A program made the position numbers and the translations under genes. A model generated the notes under the pieces. The model did not search any database and had not been told where the DNA came from. It saw only the letters and a list, made by a program, of their open reading frames with translations. Of a stretch of 64,000 nucleotides of DNA, positions 34,200-43,797 are shown one piece after another. Position 1 is the first letter of the stretch. Each line of letters opens with the position of its first letter. Origin of the DNA: Lunularia cruciata (taxonomy: Eukaryota > Streptophyta > Marchantiopsida > Lunulariales > Lunulariaceae); NCBI GenBank assembly GCA_948567375.1, contig OX419756.1, forward strand, positions 45,150,333-45,214,332. The letters run 5' to 3'.

Positions 34200-35290
34200 G
34201 GCATATGCTTGAATTGTCTCAATAGGCCCAAAGCTCACAAGTGTTTGAGTGGTGATGCCTATCAAGCGCATCCTATGCTGCTCTGCCAAGCCAAGGCTCA
34301 CAATCTAGGTCAAACAATTTAAGTCCATAGCCTGACCTAACATATGACCCCTGGATGCCTTTGACACTGTTGGAACAATGGTAATACCAATGCAAAAACC
34401 CATCATCTACTCTCTCTCATTGACGTTGGACTCCACCAACTATTGTAATTGTGAGTCCCAAACCAATCCAAGACTTCTCTCTTGAAAAGCATGGGAGCTT
34501 GCAAAACTCATGTGGGAAAAGTAGCTTTGGGCTATCCAACTAGGTTCACCATTGCCATAGGTGACCTATCAGCCACTGCCACTGTTTGAGACTAACATCC
34601 AACATCCAAGATATATCAACAATGATGTGGTCTAGTCATTAAATCTTGTCATAAGTGTGCTATAGAACCTCTCTAGGTAAGAGGTTTGTCCACCAAAGAC
34701 AAAGACAATGAGCCCATGATCCCACTTTGGCTGCATCTAATAACACAGCATGTCCCATCCAAGAGTGCACCTAATGCATACTTGGCCACCACCTGAGTGC
34801 AAGAATCACCCATCAAATGGACATTCTCCAAAATGTAAGCTAGAGAAATGGATTGATGAACTTGGAGATGTCATAATATACATAATATCTCCCAAAACAT
34901 ACCAAAATGGGGATCTTGAAGACCCAAACCTTGGCCAATGCATGTATGTCCTTGACATGACCATCCAAAATCACCAAATAAATGGGACCATGTCTCTCCA
35001 AATCCTACGCCCCCAACAAGGAAATGTATGTTGGTAAGGTCTTTTGGTAACCCTTTACTTTTGACATCGGTAATAACTCAAGATACCGATAGACTAAGTG
35101 TGTCACATGATGTAGAGAGACTCATCTAGTAATGTCATCTCTCTCCACATACAAGTACCATTGTACTCATATACCTGCCTATAATACCACAGCTAGTCTA
35201 GTGCTAATCCCACCAAACAACTCCAATAGAATTATTCTATCTACTAGATATTGCCAAGCAATGATTGTGGTATCTTAAGGTGTCAAGTTA
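34200..35290 (-). pseudogene. C5 cytosine DNA methyltransferase domain inside the Ty3 element (degenerate)
   Basis: Seen on the minus strand: motif I LLELFGGISTRLAVVL (35232-35185) followed by YLYVERDD; a DLERHGPIYLVI segment; motif IV GWSCQGHT (34966-34943, Pro of the usual PCQ changed to Ser); GQGLGLQDPHFGMFWEIL; motif VI AYILENVHLMGDS (ENV at 34828-34820); motif VIII region LDAAKVGSWAHCLCLWWTNL (34740-34681); and motif X-like LGQAMDLNCLT (about 34340-34308) after MMGFCIGITIVP. The order and spacing are those of C5 methyltransferases, which flip out and methylate cytosine using AdoMet, with the motif IV Cys as nucleophile. It lies between protease and RT of the same element and on the same strand. 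One frameshift just before motif IV and about ten stops show it is dead. Confidence 0.9.
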
Positions 35291-35579
35291 ATTGAATTTA
35301 AAGCCTCATCCTTGCATCGTTCTCCTGGTGGTACAAAGGATCCACTCCAAGCTTGTTGCACCAACTGATCCGCATGTTGCTACAATGCTTCCTCTAAACT
35401 CCACAATGGAACATCAAGGTGGATGGAACAATCCCACCCATGCTCCAAATCCAAGTGATCTCCTCTGGTATTGGAGTATATTCTACATGGGCATTTCCTT
35501 ACAATAAATCATCAAGCCAAGTAACAAAACCACTAAAAGTTGAAAATGATGTTGCCATGGTCCTTGATTGTAGTGGGCC

Positions 35580-36228
35580 AAGATTGCTACTACTAAAGCA
35601 TACTAGTAGGCAACATACCCATCATTCACCTGACTGCCAACCTGGTCTATAGGAGGCTATCTCCTTCCAATAGTCAATATTAAAACCCATGGAGTATAAC
35701 ATCGCTCCCCCAACTAACACATCATACGACTCAACTACAATTGCAATGGCCTGAGCTCTCACCATAGAGTTATCAGTCGGATGACCGGGCTGAATTTGAA
35801 CAACAAGCTCTCCACATGTGATGTACTATGTAGAACCACCACCTAGAGATGTATGGATCTGAAATGGACACTTCTCCACATTGGTCTTCCATAACTCTAG
35901 ATCAACAACTGTAGCCTTTCCCAATATAAGGGGTTGTGCACTAGAGTCTAATAAGACCCTCTATGGTGTATAGACCTTCCTGAAAAGTTCTACCAAACAA
36001 ATAATCCCCCTCTAGTTATCCAATAAAAACTCTAGGTGTAAACTACGCTTGCTCAAAGGCTAGTCTAATTAGTAACTCCTCCAATCTAGCTGATGGTGAT
36101 TGCCATAAACCACTAGTCATTGAGCGGATCCCATGCTCCTCAACCAAGTCAGCTCCATTATCAACCCCCTCTGCTCTAGTAGTAGAGACCACATTATCCC
36201 TACTCTCACAAATTGTGGTAGCCAACTG
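35580..36228 (-). pseudogene. Ty3 aspartic protease and gag-protease linker (degenerate)
   Basis: After the linker frame 36225-36043 (ends LEELLIRLAFEQA), the minus strand gives RVLLDSSAQPLILGKATVVD at about 35962-35903, with DSSA as the active-site triad, then FQIHTSLGGGST, an ILVGG-type VLVGGAMLYSMGFNIDYW segment and YRPGWQSG. The VDxxxSL...DVLVGxxxL layout is a retroviral-type aspartic protease, which cuts the polyprotein. It directly precedes the methyltransferase domain. Confidence 0.75.
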
Positions 36229-38648
36229 GTGTCATGGGGATTGGTTTGTCTCAAGAGTGCACCGGGCACTTGGCTGCTTGCACATAGACTGCTCGACTTG
36301 TCAACGGTTCAAAGCCTTTTGTGATCAGACCTTGTCTCTACTTTTGCCCAAATGGCAGTCCTTCTTGCTGGAGCAGCTTGCTATCAATGCTTCTAAACAT
36401 AAGCTCATCTTTAATGGCTTCTTGGGTTGGGCTCTGTTGAGGCAATCTTAATCTTTAAGCTTCATTGCTAATGTTAAAGTTTTGTTCATATTAAATTTGT
36501 GTTCAGCGGGCGGTGTTGTATTTCCTCTAAAGAATCACAGTCAATTCTTAGACCTCTGTTTTGTTGTGACTCCTCCTGAGATCTTCTCCAGGTCTTTTCT
36601 CTGATTGATAGGTTCTCATTCATGACTTCTTCCTTTTGTCCAAACTCAAAACTCCTGCACAGCCAGAATTCTCTTCCAAAAGTTTCCCTTACCTTTCTTC
36701 AGCACTTCTTACTCATTCCTGAATTCTCTCCTAAACCCTTCATATTCTCTCCTGAAAAGCACCATATTCTCTCGAAAGGCATAACAGGTCTTCCATTCTC
36801 TCCCAAAAGCTTCTCACATTCACATTATCTCTAAATACAGCTTCACATTCTCCCTAAAAAGAAAGCACCACATTCTCTCAAAAGGCATAACAGGCCTCCA
36901 CATTCTCTCCCAAAGTTTATCACATTCTCTCAAAAAGTATAACAGGTCTTCACATTCTCTCCCAAAATTTTATCACATCCTCTTAAAAAAAACATAACAG
37001 GTCTTCACATTCTTTCCTTTGAACGATGTCACAATCTCCCGAAAGCATACCTCCTTTGTCATTCTCCCAAAACATCTCTCATGTCCTTAACCAAAAAGAA
37101 ATCACTTCTTGTCCTTCTCAAAATTTCTCACATTCTTGTCCCAAAAACTTCACATGGAAAATTCTTTGTTCCTTCAACTCCTGCTCTCCAACTCTGCTCT
37201 TTTCCCAAAATCTTGGCAATCCCTAAATCTCCTACTAAATCTCCTACTCGTTCTTCACAACCTTCAGATCTCTAGAAAAGCATAACTTCTCTCAAGATTC
37301 TTTTCTGAAGCACACACTCTGCAGTCCTCACTTTCAGTTTCCTTCCCTTCTGTCCAAGCAGGCCTCTTCTCCTTTGGGAAAATCTCCCTTATCTTCCTTT
37401 TTCTGTCCAAACCCCTCTTCAGGCTAGACACTGTCCTTTGATGTTTCTCCTATCACCTCACTCTATCTTACTCTTGTTCAGGCCAGACCTCTCAACCCTT
37501 TTCTTCAAAGCCACATCCTCCTCCCCTAAATGTACTATCTCTTTCAGGCCAAAGCCATTCTTGACGCCCTATATACTGCTCTGATCTGCCAAATCCCTTC
37601 AAAGAATTCCCTGCAGACCCTTTGATAATTCTCTCTCTATCCATCAAAACCTTCTTCTTCAAATCATCCCTGTCTTGTCACCAAAATCCCTTTCTTGAAG
37701 CACCTCTATCCCTTTCCTTATTTGCTGTCATGGCCAGCCTTCACCATTCAAGAGTTTCTTTCCAGCCCTTCCCCACCTTTGATCTTGTTTTCCTTCAGCT
37801 CCTTGTTCTGACATAGTTCAAAGGCTCTCTCGATGATTTTTCCTAGTCCCTCTCTGGCCCTATCACTATTCAAGCTCTCTCAATGATTTTCCCTTCCTTG
37901 TCTCTTCACTTCACTCCAAAGACCCTTCCTGGCTACCCCTTCACAGTCACTCCAATTCCCTTTGATACATCTCTCTCACTCCTAAAAACCTTCTCCCTAT
38001 TCTTCTCTATCATTCAAAAGAACCCCTCTCGATACTTCTTTGTCACTCATTCTTGTCCGATTCCCCAATCCCCTGTCCATTTCTTTAAAAAAACATGTTC
38101 AGCCTCTCTCTCCAGATGATTCTTCTCTTCAATCCTTCTCTTGTTTTCTAGTTTTCACTCCTTTGTTTCCTGTCCTCTATTCTCTCCTGATTTCCTCCTT
38201 TTGATGCTTCTCTCTCGTGCACTCTCTCGATTCCTCAAAACTCCTACTTTTGTTCCAGTCGATTCCTTTCTCCTTCTTTCCCTTGTTGCTGCTAAACTCT
38301 CTTTCAATTCTTTCTCCTGTCTCTTTCTTTCTTCAACCCTTCGATTCCTATCTCTCTCTATTGCACCTTCCTATTTCTCCGTCTCTGCTTTCCTTCCAAT
38401 TCCTCTCCAATTTCCTCTTGTTTTCTGTCCTTTCCTCCTTTGATTACTTTTCAACCTCTTCTTGTTTTCTGTTAATTCCTCCCTGGCACTCTTCTTCCCT
38501 TTGATGGTTGTCTTTTCTTAAAAAAATAAAAACCTTTTTATATATTTCTTGTCCTTTCTTCTTTGTTGATTTTCAAAACCCTCTCACGTTTCCTGTCCTA
38601 TCTCTGAAGCTCTGTTCTTTGATACCTCTCTATCAAAACCTTCTTTGC

Positions 38649-38774
38649 CACTTCCCAAAGAATACTCCTACCTATCAATTCCATCTCTGCCACTTCCCAA
38701 AGAGTATTCCTGCTTGTCAATTCCATCTCTGCCACTTCTCGAAGAGTACTCCTGCCTAAGTCTCCATTGCTCCT
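38649..38774 (+). repeat. 42-bp tandem repeat, 3 units
   Basis: CACTTCCCAAAGA-type starts at 38649, 38691 and 38733 give an exact 42-bp period. Because 42 is a multiple of three, the region has an artefactual open frame with a 14-residue repeat. Confidence 0.9.
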
Positions 38775-39650
38775 TCTTTTTCCCTTCACTCTCCTTCCTT
38801 TTGATCCTTCAATTTTTGATTACCTCCCCTCAACTCTCACTCCTCCTTCCTCATCTCTCTTCCTTGACTCTTCTCCCCTGTCCCTCTTGAAGTGCAACTC
38901 CTTCAAGAAAGTTCCTTGTTAGCTCCTTCACACGCCCCTTCCTTCGGAAAAAATTTCCTTTGTTTCTCTTCACAAGATCTCCCTTTATTTTATTTTATTT
39001 TTCTCTACCTTGTTTTTCTCTTCCCAAAAAGTATTCCTGCATGTCAATTCCATCTCTGCTACTTCCCAAAGAGTATTCCTGCCTAACTCTCCATTGTCCT
39101 CCTCTTTTTCACTTCACTCTCCTTCCTTTTGATCCTTCAATTTTTGGTTACCTCCCCCCAGCTCTCACTCCTCCTTCCTCATCTCTCTTCCTCAACTCTT
39201 CTCCCTTGTCCCTCTTGAAGTGCAACTCCTTTGGGAAAGTTCCCTGTTAGCTCCTTCACACGCCCCTTCCTTTGGAAAAAAATTCCTTTGTTTCTCTTCA
39301 TAAGATCTCCCAAAATTTAATTTAATTTAATTTTTCTCTATCTCGTTTTTCTCTTCCTAAAGAGTATTCCTCCCAAACTCTCTATTGTCTCCCTCTTTTT
39401 CCCTTCACTCTCCTTCCTTTTGATCCTTCAATTTTTGGTTACCTCCCCCCCCCAGCTCTCACTCCTCCTTCCTCATCTCTCTTCCTCTACTCTTCTTTCC
39501 TGTCCCTCTTGAAGTGCAACTCCTTTGGGAAAGTTCCCTGTCAGCTCCTTCACACGCCCCTTCCTATGGAAAAAATTCCTTTGTTTCTCTTCACAAGATC
39601 TCCCAAAATTTAATTAAATTTTATTTTTCTTTACCTTGTTGACTCCCTTG
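38740..39650 (+). repeat. ~300-bp tandem repeat, 3 units within the CT-rich LTR
   Basis: Three consecutive copies (about 38740-39065, 39066-39358, 39359-39650) share AGAGTAxTCCT, CTTCACTCTCCTTCCTTTTG, CAATTTTTGxTTACCTCCCC, CACACGCCCCTTCC and AAGATCTCCC. They differ in a short AT tract (TTTATTTTATTT against AATTTAATTTAATTT) and a poly-C run at about 39444. Confidence 0.88.
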
Positions 39651-40245
39651 TCATCAGCCATCTTTTAAAGGTTCTCCCTACATTGTTAACTCCATTGCCA
39701 TCAGCCATAAGTATTCCCTCAAACCCTTCTCCTTAAACCCTTCCTTCTTTGTCACTTCTTCCACAAGCACTGTTTTCCCGCAAGATCTCTCGAAGCATTC
39801 CCTAAAAATGAAAAAAATCCTTCTAAGACCCCAATAACCTAGAAAAGCATAGTCTTGAGCCCGTGCAGCATAAATCTATTCCCTCTGAATGTGTAACTCC
39901 AAAAGAACTCCCATTTTCATGCAAACTAATAAATACTTCTGAGTTTATGCCTAATTTTTGAGCTTTCAAGCTCACGAGAAATTAACAAAACTTTTGACCT
40001 CACGACGGCATGAAGAATATTCACGAGACACAATAACTAAAAGAAAACCCAAAGTCATTGCTACCCAGGAAAACAAAACCTTCACACCAAATGGCATCCA
40101 TAGTACGCATGGGCTACTTTCCCAATGACACCGAAACACTAGGGCTAGGTCAACTCCAAAGGTAAACATATCACTAACTGAGAACAAAGGATAGTGCAGA
40201 ATCAACATCAAGCTTGACTTAGTTTGTGTAGTAGTCGGTAGTTGA

Positions 40246-42822
40246 CTAGTAGGTAGTTCCTCATGTATCCCATCACCACCTACCACACCTACACTAGGAC
40301 ATCTAGGAGCCATGGATGTTTTGTAGAGTGCCTCAAAGAATGTAAAAGACAAGGGAAGTCTTACATGTCTACCAACCTCTCCTCTCTGTGGATCCAACTC
40401 CATTGATGCTTCTCTATGCTCTAAAGCATGTATTGCACTCCTAGTCACTAAAATAGATGCATCCACCTATGCTACTCTGCACATGAAGTCTAAGATGTCT
40501 CTTTCACCCATATATGAGGTGGAAGCCTTAGCACCCAAATCTGATCTCCTTTGAGTTATGGCCATGCTAGCCAATCTTTGCTCCAACTACTCAACGCAAG
40601 TAGCCATGGTTGTATCAAAAGTAAGGGCATGTATTGCACCCCTACTAGGTGAAGATCCTCTGCCACTACCTCTACCACCTTGTCCTCCATGACTTGGAGC
40701 TCCTCTACCACCTGCCATGATAGCTCTACCACTCCGTAACTCCAAGTGTAGGTCAAAGCACTGGTCATTAGTGTGACCAAATCTATGGCAATGCTCACAT
40801 TATCTCTTTGGTGGCTATGATGCACCAAAGGTATCAGGTCCATTGCCCTGAGTGCACTCTCTCTTGTGGTGAGGTCCATCACAAGTCCAACAAGCAACAC
40901 CACCACTCACTGGCTGTTGCTAAGTCAAAAATGAAGGTAATGGTCTAGCTACACTAAATCCTCCACTTGCTCCATAAGATCTGGGCCCACCTTGTCCTTG
41001 GAAACCAACATGGCATGGTGCACTCTAGAAGAACTAATGGTTGTGAATGAGGTCTCCCTACCAAATCAACATATTGCCACTTTCTCCTCCACCACGTTGA
41101 GCTCAATATGCTCAGCCAAACCAAAGACCATCACCAAAGTAGGTGAAGTAGCTTATAACAATGTAGCATCATGTACTCTATGTCACAATTCCCTATCTAA
41201 TATCCCATAAAAAATTTGGATTGCTTGGGCCTCAATAACTCCATGAGTAAAACTGATCAACCATATCATGCAAGTGTCTGCCTTGCAAAGGCTCTCTCTA
41301 GCCTTTTGTTGGAACTTCCACAAGCTCCTTAGCTTATCAGTTCGCACTCCTTTGTAGTTCTGCCTCAAACACTAGAAGAACTCCACCATGTGGCTATACC
41401 CCAATACTAAACCACCTCATATAATAGTACCTCCACTGTAATACTCTGAGGACAAGAGAAGAGAAAAAACACAGATTGCACACTCAAATATTCGATGCCC
41501 CAAGGGAGCACCTTCTCTTTATTATATAGACAAAGAGGATCTCCTCCAAGGAAGCTCCACCCTAGGATTAGGGACACAGATAGGTGACATGTCGGCAAGC
41601 TCCACCCTTGGATTACTTACTTGGATGGGTGACCTGTCTGGTCTAGGTCCTATCTGGTTGGTCAAACAAGCTTTGACCAGAGGGAATCTTTTAGGGAATC
41701 TTCCTATAGGAATCTCAGAATCACATAAGGTACCGTTGGAAAGCTCTCGACGAGACAAAGCAGGGGGAGGGAAGGCCAACCTTCCCTCTGTTGGGGGGGA
41801 AATCTGCACATTTTTGAGGCCTAATTCATCCGTTTAGGCCTCCAAAATTGCCTTCAAAGATTTCAGGCATATTTCGGTTCCTACTCTATTAGTAGAAGTC
41901 CTCTTTTGGTGATACCTCTTTCTGATCTGTTTAGTCCATCATGTGTAACATCTTTCCAGATGTTACCAAACCAATTCTCACCTTTAAATCATATGTCTAG
42001 CTATTGGTTCTGAGGTTCTCAAGTCTATTTCGGTTTCTGCCCTATTAGTAGAAGTACTCTTTTGGTGATACTTCTATCTGATCTATTTTGACCATCATGT
42101 ATAACATCATTCTAGATGTTACCAAACCAAATTTCACATCTAGATCATATGGCTAATCCTTGGTATTACATCCACTTATAGTAGCACTATCTCCAAGAGA
42201 TCCACCAATACTACTAGAGCTAGAACTTGTGGGTATAGCCAATCTTCCCCTAGAAATTGAGCCCGAAGTGATGAAGACATAGTTTGGAGACCGATATTGT
42301 CTTCATAGCTCAATCTCCTCCAAATGAGCTCTTCTCCAAATAAACTCATGGTAGTCATCCATTGATGGACCCTCCAAGTGCTGAAATAACCCCTTCCATA
42401 CCATGAAGGGTGTGAACAAAGTCAAGTTCCACATCTGATGCAGATCACACCAACTAGTAAACTCCTGAATGAAGTCATCCAACTCAATGGTCTCCATTGT
42501 ACCAGAGTAACACTTGGGGCTTTTGGAGGCCCCATAAATCTTGTCCATGTCCCACAACAACGGCATAGACACACCAAGTGCACTCTCAATTGAATCAACT
42601 CATGTGTTACACTCCAAATTAGAGTCAATCTCCTCTCTCATTGGGACATAAGATATAGGCTGATATCAAGCACCACTTCAAGTAAATCCACTACATCTTG
42701 CAGTGCTACCTCCTTTGGAATCCTCAAAGAACTCCATTGTGACAAAGTAGCCAAAAACTGCAACTTGCAACCGTAACCACCGCAAGTACCACACCAAGTG
42801 CCAACATCACCAAGTATCAACG
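40246..42822 (-). pseudogene. Ty3 gag with two zinc knuckles, split by a solo LTR
   Basis: Minus-strand frames: about 42720-42300 (ALQDVVDLLEVV, ESALGVSMPLLWDMDKIYGA, TIELDDFIQEFTSWCDLHQM, MVWKGLFQHLEG), then after the LTR at 41437-42170, HMVEFF / LRQNYKGVRTDKLRSLWKFQ and ESLCKADTCMIWLISFTHGV. Zinc knuckles follow at about 40890-40760: CWTCDGPHHKREC and CEHCHRFGHTNDQC (the second is a textbook CX2CX4HX4C). A Gly/Arg/Ser-rich tail follows. Gag packages element RNA. The 5' edge is cut by the LTR-like end at 42823. Confidence 0.85.
41437..42170 (-). mobile_element. 734-bp solo LTR with perfect 5-bp target duplication
   Basis: The element is bounded by TGTAATAC and GTATTACA and flanked on both sides by TCCAC (41432-41436 and 42171-42175). 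On the minus strand CTATATAATAAAGAG is a good promoter about 90 bp before the end, so the LTR points left. It interrupts the Ty3 gag between the S/G-rich segment and HMVEFF, and removing it restores gag order. No internal coding sequence. Internal short direct repeats (TTTTGGTGATACxTCTxTCTGATCT) are present near 41900 and 42075. Confidence 0.92.
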
Positions 42823-43540
42823 TGTGACAACTCGGCAAATACCACTTTTGTGGTAATTAGGTAAGTAAAGTTCATTCCCACAGAGATACTAATCAGAATT
42901 GGTAAAATACAAAGCAAAGTAAAAATTTCAGTTCTTCTTGGGTTCCTCTTTAATCTCTCAAGTAGAAACTACACCCAAAAGAGAGTAACAATCTCACAAT
43001 CTTGACAACTTGTCGTGAATTAACACACCCATAATCACAACATGTCAAATTTTGTCCAAACAAATCTTGATTGTGATGATTCAATTTCTCCCAAAGACGG
43101 TACTTCATTGCAAAACAACTTCGCCTCAAAATTGTGTTCCACCCCTCCACTAAAGGCATAACTTCCTTGATCAAAATTACTTCACATCAACACTACGCTG
43201 CACTCACAAATGCAGAATACTACCAACACTACAATTCCTCTCAGATCTGTCAAGGCATTGCTCCGATTGCACTTCACTTAGGATCAAACACACAAAATGA
43301 TGATCAAGTTGTGGAATCTAACATCCAACACACTCTGATTTGCACTTCAAAATTCTCCACACACTCACAAACACAATCACAAAGTTGATACTTGGAATCA
43401 AGCACAAGCGACGAGTGCTGCTTCATAGCACTTTGCTTTATCTATCTTCATAAATTATGAATACTGAACAACATAAGACTGCAAATACTTCCCCTTAAAT
43501 AGTAAAGCAATCAACAGTTAACTTCCAATGTATTACTTCC
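42823..43540 (-). repeat. LTR-like block ending TTGTCACA (diverged relative)
   Basis: On the minus strand it has a CTATTTAAGGGG TATA-like motif at about 43500, TGTTTGTGAGTGTGTGGAGAA, and an end GTATCTCTGTGGGAATGAAC ... GCCGAGTTGTCACA at 42823. The end resembles the end of the block at 53956 (ATCCTTGTGGGAT ... GGCTGTCACA), but the middle is different. It follows the gag-like ORF on the same strand and abuts the Ty3 gag, so it could be the 3' LTR of the former or the 5' LTR of the latter. Confidence 0.5.
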
Positions 43541-43719
43541 TAACAACTCTTCCTACTTGCAGATCCAAAATGACAAACCACCTCTTCATATCTGCCTCTT
43601 CAGATCTCAAAACTGTTACTACTCTGATCCGATGTCAATCACTTCATCGGCTTCCAAACCCAATGATCTTCCTACCACTTCTCCTTCTTTGGGTATATCT
43701 GATTCTACAAAATCCTTCA

Positions 43720-43765
43720 CTTTGAAATCCTTCACTTTGAAATCCTTCACAAATTCTACCAAACT
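43720..43765 (+). repeat. 16-bp tandem repeat, ~3 units
   Basis: AAATCCTTCACTTTG occurs in direct succession, the third copy partial. It lies between the end of the gag-like ORF and the LTR-like block. Confidence 0.8.
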
Positions 43766-43797
43766 GATTCTACTACGTCTTCACTATGAATTACAAT

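Larger units (their letters stand above)
36229..40245 (+). mobile_element. Very long pyrimidine-rich solo LTR (right copy), between gag and protease
   Basis: In plus orientation it starts TGTCATGGGGATTGG, matching the start of the left copy in opposite orientation (shared TGCACC, ATAGACTGCTC and CTTGTTGGAGCAACTTG-like strings over about 300 bp). From 36500 to 39700 the plus strand is overwhelmingly C and T. The end is placed at GTAGTTGA (40245) because CTGG precedes the start and CTAG follows the end, and because gag and protease coding resume on either side. The terminal CA appears to be mutated to GA. The long frames within it are low-complexity artefacts. Internal tandem repeats make it longer than the left copy. 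Confidence 0.55.

Noticed and set aside
38141..38504. Several overlapping 60-100-codon plus-strand frames rich in Ser, Leu, Phe and Pro in 36.6-39.3 kb
   Set aside because: They follow from an almost pure C/T sequence, occur in more than one frame, and repeat with the tandem units. No domain, no consistent start.
41589..41837. Plus- and minus-strand frames within 41.4-42.2 kb as part of Ty3 gag
   Set aside because: The segment is bounded by TGTAATAC/GTATTACA and a TCCAC duplication, so it is a solo LTR and not gag.
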